Part shown: in pieces, positions 23,777 to 34,514 of the stretch | How positions within the stretch are numbered: the first letter of the stretch is position 1 | Layout of the letters: each line of letters starts with the position of its first letter | Assembly (NCBI GenBank): GCA_963921935.1 | Contig: OY998184.1 | Coordinates: 29,417,567-29,481,566 of the forward strand | DNA from: Galeruca laticollis | Lineage: Eukaryota > Arthropoda > Insecta > Coleoptera > Chrysomelidae | Direction of reading: 5' to 3' | Length of the DNA stretch: 64,000 bases | The notes under the pieces: generated by a model | Databases searched by the model: none | Told to the model about the DNA's origin: nothing | Seen by the model: only the letters and a program-made list of their open reading frames with translations | Made by a program: the position numbers and the translations under genes

Positions 23777-24522
23777 GAAAATGCTTACTTACATTTCACT
23801 TCCTCCACTATTAACTTTGGTATAATAAAATTTATACAAAAATATTAAAAATAACAAATTGCCAAAAGTACAGACATAAATTATCGCTTATTCGGCATTT
23901 TACATCACGATTTTAATGTTTTTTTAAATATCTCTCTTCCTTAGCCTTCTGTCATTGCATACTTAGTTTAATAACTACGAATTACGTGAAAATTGAAAAC
24001 AAGAAATAGTCAGATCTGCACCTTGTTATTTAAATTTGAAACAATAGCTTCGAAAGATTGCTTTCCGTTGCTATTGCCGCTTCAGCGACTTCCGGCCATG
24101 TTATCGATTTCCATGTACTTAGCCATTACTTAGACTTCTGACAATTTATATACAAGTTCAGTAAGCCATAAACAATATAAAAATGCAATTGTCAGAACTG
24201 CACCTTGTGGTTTAAATTTGAAACAAGCTACGAAAGATTGCTTTCCGTCGCGATAGCCGCTTCAACGGCTTCCGGCCATGTTATCAATTTCCATGTACTT
24301 ATCCATTATTTAGACTTCTGACAATTTATATACAAGTTCAGTAAGCCATAAACAATATAAAAATGCAATTGTCAGAACTGCACCTTGTGGTTTAAATTTC
24401 GACAATTTTTTTACAACTTTGTCGACTTCTGACAGTCTTTAAGCCCCGACCTAGACTTCTAACAATAATTTTCCTCGATTCCTACAGTAAAAAACTATAA
24501 CTCTACTAAATTTTAGGACTGC

Positions 24523-25340
24523 ACCTTATAATTTTTTTCTAAATATAAATTTAGGATTTGACCGTCCACCCACGCCTCCCGCCCCGGGAGAGCGTTCTGA
24601 CGGCAACGCTACGTACTTATCAGGTACCAAGGAGACATTTTATACAAAATTCGTGAATGCACCTTATCAGTTCACTTTTTCGTAGGCAGCTCTCCGACTA
24701 TACTGTTTGAAATGGAACTAACTGTTTCTAGATAATTTCACAATATATTGAAAAAAATGTTAAAAATTCTAAGAAATTGACAATTGTTCCGATGATATTC
24801 AATATCGAAATAATTGTCAATTTCTTAGAATGTTCAACGTTTTTTTCAATACATTGTTGAAATATCTAGAAACTGTTAGGTTCATTTAAAACAGTAAACC
24901 GAAATTTATCCAAAAATTACAAAAATGTCGTACTTCAGGTATCATAGCACCCGTTGTACTGGCTCAGGTGAGCTGAAAATCGATAAAGTTCTTCTGTGAG
25001 ATGTCCTGAACAATATTGAATCAAAAAATTGGTGACTTGTTCCACTCCCGAGGCTGTACCGTGCTAACAAGACATGGTGTTATGAAAAGTGGCCGACGAC
25101 AACGACGACGACAACGACGACGACATACACACAGGATTTTTCTTAAAACCATTTTTCAGGACTGCACCTTATAATTTTTTTCTAAATAGAAATTTAGGAC
25201 TTTGACCGTCCACTAACGCCTCCCGCCCCGGGAGAGCGTTCTGACGGCAACGCTACGTACTTATCGGGTACAAAGGAGACATTTCATACAAAATTCGTGA
25301 ATGCACCTTATTAGTTCACTTTTTTGTAGCCAGCTCTTTG
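24523..25340. repeat. Direct duplication of about 185 bp flanking the outer right arm
   Basis: 24523-24705 and 25157-25340 share AGGACTGCACCTTATAATTT, the CGCCTCCCGCCCCGGGAGAG block, ACGGCAACGCTACGTACTTA and CGAATGCACCTTAT-like text in the same order and orientation, with a few differences. The second copy lies outside the foldback arm, suggesting a tandem or nested history of the same family. Confidence 0.7.
24703..24893. mobile_element. 190-bp palindromic MITE, right-arm copy
   Basis: Inverted counterpart of the copy at 22040-22227, with hairpin centre GATATTCAATATCG. It separates the duplicated 185-bp block from the 174-bp-type unit, so it was inserted before the arms were inverted, or was copied along with them. 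Confidence 0.75.
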
Positions 25341-25399
25341 ACTAGTATACGAGTAGATTCCACGAAGGAAGGGCCGAGACCGTAAATTTCAGTTTGTTA

Positions 25400-25620
25400 G
25401 CACTACATTGTTCAGGACGTCTTATAGATGAATCTTATTGATTTTCAGCTCAATAGAGCTAGTACAACGGGTGCTATGAAACCTGAAGTGCCACATTTTT
25501 GTTTATTTTTGTGGAAGTTTCGGGTTGTTACCACGATACAGCCTCCAAAGTGTATACAGGGGACATATTTATGATAGGATATTGTTCAGGGGACCTCATA
25601 GATGCAGAGACGTTAGTTTT
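25400..25620 (-). repeat. Diverged 174-bp-type units
   Basis: Contains GTTCAGGACGTCTTATAG, GATTTTCAGCTCAATAGAGC, TAGTACAACGGGTGCTATGA and ACGATACAGCCTCCAAAGTG, then a second GTTCAGGGGACCTCATAG. These are the reverse complement of units in the array at 30700-31290. Confidence 0.65.
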
Positions 25621-25719
25621 AATCTTTAAAACCGTTTAGTTTCCAACAGAAACCATAAACAAAGTTTTATTCTACAACTTAGTTAGTATCTACAAAAATT
25701 CGGTAGATAGGTATTCCAT

Positions 25720-25872
25720 GTATAAGGTGACGCTGATAATCTCATAGTAAACAAGTCAGACGAGTTGCGGAGCACTCAGAACTCTAGTAGGTGAAGATAC
25801 CGATTTAATGGTTTTTCTCACATTTAATGTTAAAGTAGACAACTTTAATATGTTACGACTATTAGAAAAAAG
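25720..25872 (+). pseudogene. PIN/XPG-like nuclease gene, middle part
   Basis: The plus strand reads KVTLIIS, two stops, then GALRTLVGEDTDLMVFLTFN and NMLRLLEK up to the RTE insertion point. The block matches the family's acidic strand xxDADxLIV...VVxVGEDxDLLVxL, which in PIN/XPG-like nucleases supplies further metal-binding Asp residues. It lies in the same orientation as the N-terminal part and resumes across the RTE element with GRNYSKV. The region between VIDGG and this block is missing or destroyed by the foldback insertion. Confidence 0.6.
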
Positions 25873-25873
25873 G

Positions 25874-28800
25874 TGTAGGGGTTGTGTCGGAGGGGTAGTA
25901 CCTTTTGCTCTAGACGGTCACTCCAAGCGTCATAGGCGGGCGGAGGTTTGGATCAACTGGTCCCCACGAGACACCCAACTCTCACTTGATGGCTCCAAGC
26001 GCCACACCCTGGTAAACTGTATTGACCCACAGGCTAAACCAAGTGAGGGTAACCAGATATGGTGATTAGCAGCGTCTGACCCAGAGTGGGCGGCTGCAAA
26101 CAGCGTCTGACCCAGATTAGGCGGCTGAAATATGTGCTCACCAAGACGCCTAGCCAGCGTGGTGTTCTACGGCGAGTAGAAGATTATCTTCAGAATCTCG
26201 CACTGATGCTAAATCAGTCTGTCCCATGGATTCTGGGGGGACAATCATCTGGCAAAGAAACTTAAGAAGAAGAGATACAGAAAGGAAAAAATTATGTATA
26301 TTGCAACATACAATACACTGTCACTACTATCGGAAGAACGATTAACTGAACTTGAGTACGAACTGGAAAATATCAAATGGGATATCGTGGGTCTTAGTGA
26401 AGTTAGAAGGCGGGGTGAACAGCTTGTTACTTTAAAATCTGGGCACAGTTTCTATTACGTAGGAGATGACGATAGCTCAGTGGGAGGAACTGGCTTTCTG
26501 ATACACAAACGACACAGAATGAATATTTTGTCCCTGAAGAAAATCTCCACAAGAGTAATATGCCTTGTCCTCAGACTCACCACCAGATACTGTATAAAAA
26601 TTATACAAACTTACGCGCTTACCTCAAGTCACACTGACGAATAAGTAGAACTGTTCTATGATGACATGAGGGATGCTCTTAGTGGTCAAAAAACACATTA
26701 TACTATCCTATGTGGCGATTTCAACGCCAAGATTGGAATAAGGCTGAACGATACTGAGTTTGCACTGGGGAACCATGGACTAGGAGGAAGAAATGATAGG
26801 GGCGACACCTTGCTTGATTTCCTGTTACAAAACAACCTATTCCAGATGAATAGCTTCTTTCCTAAGAGATGGACGTGGAGAAGCCCGGACGGACGAACAA
26901 GAAATGAAGTAGATTTTATAATCACTGATAAAAAATACATAATTAAAGACGTATCAGTATTGAACAGGATAACCACTGGAAGCGACCATAGGATCGTTCG
27001 AGCCAGAGTAACGATTGACGTTGATAAGGAACGACATAAGTTGATCAGAAAGACCAACAGTAACAGAACATGGGAGAGTCCATCAGACATGACTGGCTTC
27101 CAGCAATGCATCACAAATAAGTTAAGTGGCACCGAGACAGAAGAAAACATAAATGTCCTGAACGAGGCCATCACAACCGCCATACTGGAGAGCCAAAACG
27201 AATACTGCCCAACAACCAAGAAACAATCGAAATTAAGTGATACCACTATGCGGAAAATGAAACAAAGAAGAGACATGAGGAGTGGAAAACTAACTACTGC
27301 TGAAGAACTAAGACAAATAAACAGGGAAGTTTCAAAGGCTATAAGATGTGACATCAGAACATACAACCAAAAGCAGATCGAACAAACAATAGAAGAAAAT
27401 AAAAGTATGCGGGTCTTACGTAGAAAGTTGGAAAGCGGAAAGAAAGAAATGACAAAGATAAGGGATAAACTGGGGCATATTACAACAAACCGAGAAGATA
27501 TTCTAAAAGTGGTTGAGGACTTCTACCGCCTATTATATAAAAGCCAAGATGAAATTAATTTAGAAGCAGAACCGGAGATATTGACAAAGAGAGAAGGCAT
27601 CGTTAATCAAGGATCAGAATTATTGCCCGATATCACTCTGGACGAAATAAAGCTGGCACTGAAGAAAACAAAAAACAACAAAGCTCCTGGAGACAACTGC
27701 GTAGTTGCCGACGCAGTTAGGGAGGGTGGTAATTGTTTACTTGAGAACATAGCAAAACTCTTCAATCTTTGTCTATTCAATAGCACCATACCAGACATAT
27801 GGTATAATGCCATCGTGATCTTAATTCACAAGAAAGGTGATACAGCTGAACTGGAAAATTATAGGCCAATAAGCTTACTCAGTCATCTCTATAAACTATT
27901 CACGAGAATTATCACTACACGACTGGAAAACAAAATCGATTTTTACCAGCCAATAGAACAGGCCGGATTCCGCAAAGGTTTTGGAACAAATGACCACCTA
28001 CAAAGCATCAAAACCCTGATCGAAAAATCAATAGAGTATAACAGACCGCTTGTCATTGTCTTTGTGAACTTCCACAAGGCCTTTGACACTGTTCAGATGA
28101 GTGCAGTTTTAAACTCCTTACAAAAATGTCGTGTCGACTATCGTTACACTAAGCTAATATACAACATATATAAGAATGCTACCATGATGGTAAGACTGCA
28201 CGAAAACACCAACCCCATAAAAATAGGTAGAGGAGTGAGGCAAGGTGACACTATGTCACCAAAACTGTTTACCACAATTCTGCATTACGCCTTTGGAATG
28301 CTTGAATGGAGCGGAAAAGGCTTGAATATAGATGGATTAAACCTAACAGACCTGCGCTTCGCAGATGATATAGCCTTGATGTCAGACAGCCTACAGGATA
28401 TTAAGATAATGCTGGAAGATCTTCAGGAGGTATGTGCTCGGGTTGGATTAAAAACTGATATATCGAAAACGAAATATATGACGAATCTGGTTCCTAGTGG
28501 AAATATTGCTATTGGTGATGGGGAGGTAGAGTTGGTGGATAAGTATACATACCTGGGTCATGAGATAAAAATCTCGAGAGACAATCAAACATGTGAATTA
28601 AGACGAAGAATTACGCTCTCTTGGGCTGCATTTGGTAAAATGAGGGAAGTGTTTAAGGGCAATCTCCCAATGTGTCTGAAGCGAAAGGCCTATAATCAGT
28701 GCGTTCTACCAGTTATGACCTACGGAGCCGAAACTTTGACTCTGACAGCCACATCCGCTAGGAAGCTTAGAGTAGCCCAACGTAGGATGGAAAGATCGAT

Positions 28801-29136
28801 GCTTGGTGTGTCACTCCGTGACCGCATAAGAAATGAAGACCTAAGGGCGAGAACAGGAGTCACGGATGTTATCTATCAGGTGGCAAAACTCAAATGGAAC
28901 TGGGCTGGACATGTGGCCCGCATGACAGATGGACGATGGACAAAAAGGCTGCTCGAGTGGAGACCAAGGACTGACAAAAGAAACAAGGGAAGACCTCCCA
29001 CGCGATGGACGGACGATATCAGAAGAATGACTACAAACTGGATGCAGAGCGCTCAAGACAGAAGACACTGGGCAGAAATGAGGGAGGCCTATATCCTGCA
29101 GTGGATGCGACAGGCTGATTGATGATGATGATGATG
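25874..29136 (+). mobile_element. Near full-length RTE-type retrotransposon with target-site duplication
   Basis: The element is flanked by ATTAGAAAAAAGG (25861-25873) and ATTAGAAAAAGGG (29137-29149), a 12-13-bp duplication differing by one A/G slip, inside the PIN-like gene. The 5' UTR (about 420 bp) contains two copies of the phrase GCAGCGTCTGACCCAGA or AACAGCGTCTGACCCAGA. One long reading frame follows, and the element ends directly after the stop in (TGA/ATG)n repeats (29120-29136). A very short 3' end made of a trinucleotide repeat is characteristic of the RTE clade. Confidence 0.85.
26294..29122 (+). pseudogene. RTE-type endonuclease/reverse transcriptase, 942 codons, one stop
   Basis: One frame throughout, interrupted only by TAA at 26642-26644 (context DE-stop-VELFYDD, where the family has Glu). 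The N-terminal APE-type endonuclease has TYNTLSL, LSEVRR, QTYALTS, CGDFNAKIG and GSDHRIV. The RT has NYRPISLLSHLYKLF, GFRKGFGTNDHL, motif A FVNFHKAFDTV, motif B RGVRQGDTMSP and motif C RFADDIALM. The C-terminus has WAGHVARM and KGRPPTRWTDD. In motif A the catalytic first Asp (FVDxxKAFD) is Asn (codon AAC at 28067-28069), so the enzyme would be inactive even if the stop were read through. The start ATG at 26294 is chosen because the endonuclease N-motif follows immediately. It sits in its own 3.26-kb element with target duplications and is the best-preserved gene in the window. Confidence 0.9.
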
Positions 29137-29628
29137 ATTAGAAAAAGGGAGGAACTACAGCAAAGTATAGAAATATTTTCAGAATCCAGATTCAATTTTA
29201 GAGGCCAGAGAAGAATTTTTACCGTTTACAAAAAATGTTAAAGTCTAGATAACTTTCTATATCTTAAATATACGAGCACGACTGCGAGACTAAAGGACTA
29301 AATAAAAACTTTAAACTGGCTTACTCCTCCAGCATCTGACGCTGCTGCCTCTCATTTTTAACAAGTTTCTCTTCAAATTCAGAATTGGTAAAACGGTAAA
29401 ACATATATATCACCAACTTAATGGGGATGGGAAAGACCGAATTATATCCTAACATCAGTGGCAACAGAAAAAGCGATAGCACCGGACTTTATTTTAAAAC
29501 TAGTTTTCTGCAACTGTGAAGCAGATTTCAGACACTTCTGCTACTGTAGACAAGCAAATATGCACTGCTCGAGCCTGTGTGGTCAGTGCCAAGGAAATTC
29601 TTGTAACAATGTTTACAAAGAAGAGTAG
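29137..29628 (+). pseudogene. PIN/XPG-like nuclease gene, C-terminal cysteine-rich part
   Basis: After the RTE element the frame resumes with GRNYSKV, loses similarity, then reads LTPPASDAAASHF (family LPPTxxAAxxH), WGWERPNYIL, and the cysteine tail LVFCNCEADFRHFCYCRQA and NMHCSSLCGQCQGNSCNN, ending at 29626-29628. The spacing CNC...CxC...C...CxxC...C resembles one half of a CXC (tesmin/TSO1-like) zinc-binding repeat, common at the C-terminus of this family. Several stops (for example in the linker before WGW) confirm decay. Position and orientation match the N-terminal and middle parts. Confidence 0.65.
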
Positions 29629-30121
29629 TCTTTGGATGAAGAGCTATATGTAATATTATCAACTTATATCGTAATATACAAATGTACCTACATATGTTTA
29701 TTCCCGGTTATTTTCAGGTGTAACTGCATAGTTGGACAAACATATTAATAAAACGTAATTTTAATTGTAATTATTTGATTTTTAGTTTAAAATTAGCAAT
29801 GATATAACAAATTCGTATTTTTGCTGATTTCAACCCCTTGTTGGACGGCAATGTCTTATCTGAAGTAAAACTTCATATATACCATTTTGAAGGAAATTTT
29901 ATTACCTTTAACTTTGTTATTTTTTTCAAAGAAAATAAATATAAATAGGATTTTTCGGAAAAAGTTAAAATATGTACTTTTGAGTTGGTTTTGGGGAGGG
30001 TTGCCACTCCCGCAGGGGAGGGGACTTTAAGTATGTTACATAGCACCCCAAGACCTACTAGTCCAATGATTCTTAGCTTCAGGTGATTTTGTTACGGGTC
30101 AAATTTAGATGTACTGGACTA

Positions 30122-30690
30122 TCAGGACTAAAGTTGAGCCCGATAGAAAGAGTTATAGAAGAAGTATGAATGAGCTTGTTAGCTGATATCCACAAAAAAT
30201 CGATTATCATTGAAAGATTAAATAAATTCACGGAACTACATTGCAGAAAAAGAATAGGTAGATGGAGATGGTGAAAATCAAACAAATGAGAGGAAAGGCA
30301 GTAGCAAGGATATCAGTGAGGTAAAGATGGACAATCAACACAAGAAGGGAGCAATTAGAAAAGTGAGAATTCCCAAAAATGAGATCCCTTACTTCCATTT
30401 ATATTATATCTTATATTGATATCCACAAGTTAAACACTATACTCACCTAAATAAATAAGTGAAAATACGATTGTCTCCTTAGGTTTGGGATGTTTTTGAC
30501 CCTGAATCCAACGCAAATTATTTCCTTATCCGCTAACAGTTCTCTTTTTTAAAATTTCCATTCTCATAAGGAATCGTGTTTGCCCTTCACAGATGAACTA
30601 CATATTTCTCAGCAACTTCGAAATTTTTGGAAAGTAGGAAAATTTCTCTTTCCAATAAAAATAAATCGTTTGAATGATTATAACTAACTT
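30122..30690. other. Intergenic interval right of the TIR element
   Basis: No coding motif or repeat recognised between the right terminal repeat and the 174-bp array. Confidence 0.4.
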
Positions 30691-30699
30691 TTCCGCATA

Positions 30700-31560
30700 T
30701 GTAATACGCCCCCAACAATATCTTACCATAAAATTTGTCACTTGTTTACACTTTGGCGGCTGTATAGTGCTAACGAACCGAAGTTTCACCAAAAATGTAG
30801 TATATCTGGATTTATAGGACACGTTGTTCTGGCTCTGGTGAGCTGAAAATCAATAGAATTAATCTGTGGGACACCCTAAATAATGTACTATCATCAAATT
30901 GGTTACTTGTTTACAGTTCGGAGACTGTCGTGCAAACAACCTGAAATTTCTGCAAAAATAACCAAAAATGTACTACTTCAAGTGCCACAGCACCCGTTGT
31001 ACTGGCTCTTGTGAGCTGAAAATCAATAGTATTCATTTGTGAGACACCCTGAATAATATTCAATTATAAACTTGGTTAATTGTATATACTCCGGAGGCTG
31101 TATCGTGCTAACATACCGAATTTTTTCCAAAAATGATTAAAATGTGGTATTTAAATCACCATAGCATCCGTTGTACGGGTTCTGGTGAGCTGACATTCAA
31201 TAGGGTTCTTCTGTGAGATATCCTGAACAATAATTAATCATAAAATTTTCGACTTTTGTCAGTCCGGAGGATGTATCGTGCTAACAAGACTTGTAACGAC
31301 AAGTGGCCGACGACAACGACGATATTTACATAAGATTTTTTTTCTAAAAATCGGTTTTCGTGTTATTGCTGAAGAACCGGAAAATAGTTCAAAATGTGTT
31401 TCAAAATTCCAACAAATTTTGGGGTAATACTATACTTTTCTCGCATATCAGATACGATTGGGAGAAAAAGTAATAAACGGATTTAAAGGTTAAAAATAAC
31501 CTTTCCTTTGTGGTATCCAGGATTTATAGTATCCATACTGCTGGCTCTGTTGGGCTAAAA
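30700..31560 (+). repeat. 174-bp tandem repeat array (about 3.5 units plus a displaced unit)
   Basis: The landmark GGCTCTGGTGAGCTGAAAAT or a close variant begins near 30831, 31004 and 31177, spaced 173-174 bases, and once more at about 31542 after a 190-bp interruption. Each unit also has GACACCCTGAATAAT, TCCGGAGGCTGTATCGTGCT, AACATACCGAA-like text and CACCCGTTGTACT. The same unit occurs inverted near 21860-22010 and 25400-25620 and direct near 24930-25070 and 34880-34990. Confidence 0.8.
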
Positions 31561-31959
31561 AAATATGGTTCATTTGTCAGACACCCTGAATAATATATAT
31601 TGAAAAAAATGTTTGAAAATTCTAAGAAATTTGACAATTGTTTCGTTATTAAATATCTAAGTTACATTTGATTTGATTCCTACCTGATGTAAAATAATTA
31701 TTTTTGACTAGACCAAGGAGTGACCTGCATTGTAATTTACTTATTATATGTTAATAGAAAAAAGAAGAAGATATGATATTACAAATATTATAGCTTAGAT
31801 ATATATTAGCCCTATGGGGATACCCGGGATATTTTTCTCCCAATTAGGATCAGTATAACTGTACAATGATATAGAAAACCAGGAAAACTATATCTGCTGA
31901 TCTTCACAATGATCACTTAAGAAGACAGTTTAAAAGTAGAGAACTCCCTAGATTTATCT

Positions 31960-33540
31960 GTTCATTGACGACTTCATATTGTGTGTTAGCTCTCAATGAA
32001 TGTTTAGTGTCAAGTAGATGTTTTGCGTAGTTTGATTTATCTGGTTGTTTTATTATGTATTCTCTTACGTCTTCACTTCATCTGATTTCAAAATTTCTAA
32101 GTCTTTGACCCAAATAGACAGCATTACATTCTGGATATTTTGGTTTATATACATCAGACTTCTTTAAAGGGTATAATTTTGTTTTAACATTTACCAATTT
32201 TCTACACATATTACTTTCTATTTTAAAGGAAATTGTTGTATTTGTAGCAAAAGGTTTTATTTTTTAAATACTATTAGAAATATTACCTGCCTATGTGGTG
32301 GTTTTATATTTCTATATTTGGTTAGTTTGTTCAGGAAATATTAGTTGCATCACCACTTTTTCCTCTTTTTTATCAACTAAGTTATTTATCATATTTAATT
32401 GACAACCCTTGGATGTTACTATTTGTTTAATCGTATAAATTTCTACATTTAAATTACATTTGTTCATAGGAGCTGAAACAGCTCTATGTATCATTGAATT
32501 ATGAGCTTATAATTCATGTGACATGGGATGAGTGGAATTATATAGAACAGTGACATCAGTGTGTGTTGGTTTTCTGTGGATTGAATAATCAAGTACATTA
32601 AGAATTCTTGAATCAAGAAAATTGAGTGTTATTTTCTTCAACTTCTAATGTAAATGTAATTTTTGGGTGTAAATTAATAATATGGTTGAAAACACATTTA
32701 ATTGTCGTTCATTACCTATAAAACAAGCTAATATGTTATCTACATAACTATACCAAAATTAAATATTTTTGGAAATATTACTTTCAAAGATTTTTCTTTC
32801 TAAACTGTCCATAAAAATGTTTGTCAAAAAGGTGATATTCCATTCGTGAAACTTCATTTTTAATATATATCTTATTGTCAAAAGTGAATTAATCCTGATT
32901 AATACATACATCAAATAAATTAAGTATTACTGATATTATTTCTGGATTAATATTTTTATCATCTAGTAACTTTCTTCCAAGCGTTAGATATTCTTTAGGA
33001 GGAATTTTAGTGAAAATATTGGTAACATCAAACGAGTTTAGAGTTATCTTGGATTTTAAATGCTTTTAATTTTTTGATTAGTTATATTGAATGTTTAATT
33101 AAGTATTTGGATGTATATCCGGTGTATTAGGTACATTTTTAATTTTTTTTGCTAATATATTATTAGGAGTGTTAACATAAGAAACCGCAGGTCTAATTGG
33201 TTTCGTTATTTTATGTGATTTAACGGTTCCATATAATTGTGGAGAATTAAAATTTCTACTTACGATGGACATCTTTTCGTGATCACATATAAGATCATTT
33301 GAATTACTAACAATATCTCTTACATTATTAGATTACTTTTTTGTTGGGTCTGCCCTAAGAACTGGTATATCGGTAAATTCTATACAGTTATATATTTTTG
33401 AATTATAATCTTTAGTTGTCAATATGATAGTGGCGTTCCCCTTGTCAGATTTTGTAATTGTTAAGTTGTTATTTTCTACTATCTTCTTGATTGAATATAA
33501 AACCGTAATGTCATTTTTTGTTTGATGTTCAACCTATGAC
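31960..33540 (-). pseudogene. Penelope-like element, RT plus GIY-YIG, minus-strand copy
   Basis: On the minus strand: ENNNLTITKSDKGNATIIL (family KADKGNAxVI), VSRNFNSPQLYGTVKSHK, KPIRPAVSYVNTPNN, then NIFMDSLERKIFESN, and catalytic WYSYVDNILA, where the family box YVDD has become YVDN. After FTLEVEEN it continues, frameshifted, with KPTHTD, MIHRAVSAPMNKCNLN and VYKPKYPECNAVYLGQ (the GIY-YIG nuclease; GIY is DVY here), then YAKHLLDTKH. Penelope-like elements couple a telomerase-like RT to this nuclease. Several stops and frameshifts are present. It lies head-to-head with the plus-strand copy starting at about 33649. Confidence 0.85.
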
Positions 33541-33648
33541 GGTTCAATATTTTTGATTGAATTGGCAATTTTCAATTTCTCATAAATTATTTGAATTAAA
33601 TTTGAAAGCTATTTCTGATTCTGTAGCTATCTTACCAATTTTGGGAAA

Positions 33649-34323
33649 CATTTTTATGGACAGTTTAAAAAGAAAAATCTTTGACAGTAATATTTCAAAA
33701 ATATCTTATTTTGGTATAGATATGTACATGACATATAACTTTGTATTATAGGTAATGAACAAGAAATAGATGTTTTCTTCAACCATATTAATAATTTACA
33801 CCTAAAAATTCAATTTACATTAGAAGTTGAAGAAAATAACTTAATCAATTTTCTTGATTTAAGAATTAAAAGAGTTAATGATGTGCTTGATTATTCAATT
33901 GACAGAAAACCAACACACACTGATGTAACTATTCCATATATTTCCAATTATCCCATGTCACATAAATTACCAGCATATAATTCAATGATTCATAGAGCTT
34001 TTTCAGTTCCTATGAAACAATGTAATTTCAATAGAGAAACTAATATTATTAAACAAATAGCAACATACAACGGTTATCCATTAAACATGTTAAATAGATT
34101 AATTAATAAAAAAGAGAAAAAAGTGGCATTACAACTAACATTTCCTGAACAAACTAAAGAAATAAAAACTTATAAAACCAGTACATTTGCAGGAAATATT
34201 TCTAATAATATTTTGAAGATAATATCTTTAGCAACAAATGCAACGATTTCTTTTAAAACAGAAAGTAACATAAGTACAAAATTGTTAAATGTAAAAACAA
34301 AAATATCACTATTTAAGAAGTCT

Positions 34324-34370
<47 letters not shown>

Positions 34371-34514
34371 ATATATCCAGAATGTAATACTGCCTATTTG
34401 GGTCAAATCCTTGAAAATTTTGAAATCAGAGACAGTGAACACTTACAAGCATACAGATTAAAACAACCAGATAAATCCCACTACGCAAAATATCTACTTG
34501 ATGCCAAACATTGA
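33649..34514 (+). pseudogene. Penelope-like element, RT C-half plus GIY-YIG, plus-strand copy
   Basis: Seen: NIFMDSLKRKIFDSNISK, then (frameshift) WYRYVHDIL, where the catalytic YVDD is YVHD; FFNHINNLHLKIQFTLEVEE; LDYSIDRKPTHTDVTIPY; AYNSMIHRAFSVPMKQCN; LNMLNRLINKKEKKVALQLT; TYKTSTFAGNISNNILKII; then SLFKKSGIY, a (TA)n expansion, and KLIYPECNTAYLGQ, IRDSEHLQAYRL, YAKYLLDAKH, stop at 34512-34514. YLG corresponds to the YIG half, R-x-x-E-H to the catalytic Arg and following Glu-His. It begins abruptly inside the RT, so it is 5'-truncated. The microsatellite sits exactly at the GIY codons. Confidence 0.85.
34326..34365. repeat. (TA)n expansion inside the GIY codons of the Penelope ORF
   Basis: About 20 TA units lie between GGT (Gly of GIY) and AAACTAATATATCCAGAA (KLIYPE). 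The sister copy on the minus strand has no expansion at this site. A natural GGTATATAT codon string would have been the seed. Confidence 0.85.

Larger units (their letters stand above)
21801..25142. mobile_element. 3.3-kb giant foldback (palindrome) with gene-bearing loop
   Basis: The left arm (21801-23146) and right arm (23786-25142) are inverted copies over about 1.35 kb, from GAAAAATTCTGTGTGTATGT (left) to its near-reverse-complement at the right end, and from GTGAAATGTAAGTA (inner left) to its reverse complement (inner right). Landmarks present in both arms, inverted: the (GTC)n tract, GCTAACAAGACATGG or its complement, the GGGGCGGGAGGCGTGGGTGG block, a 190-bp palindromic MITE, and 181-bp tandem repeats. 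The 640-bp loop holds a minus-strand gene fragment with an intron. The element splits the PIN-like gene. Confidence 0.8.
20396..30121. mobile_element. Large terminal-inverted-repeat element carrying a PIN-like/cysteine-rich gene
   Basis: Terminal inverted repeats of about 90-100 bp: the left starts TAGTCCAGTACATCTAA (20396) and contains TAGGTCTTGGGGTGCTACTT (20471-20490); the right end, reverse-complemented, starts TAGTCCAGTACATCTAA (30121) and contains TAGGTCTTGGGGTGCTATGT. Between them a single plus-strand gene can be traced in three pieces (20914-21790, 25720-25872, 29137-29628). It is interrupted by a foldback element with flanking repeats and by an RTE element. No target duplication is evident. 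Without the nested insertions the element would be roughly 2.5-3 kb. No classical transposase was recognised, so how it moves is unknown. Confidence 0.65.

Noticed and set aside
26698..27366. 222-codon open frame on the minus strand inside the RTE element (26698-27366)
   Set aside because: It is the complement of the clearly coding RTE frame; its hydrophobic run is a by-product of the lysine/glutamate-rich coding strand.
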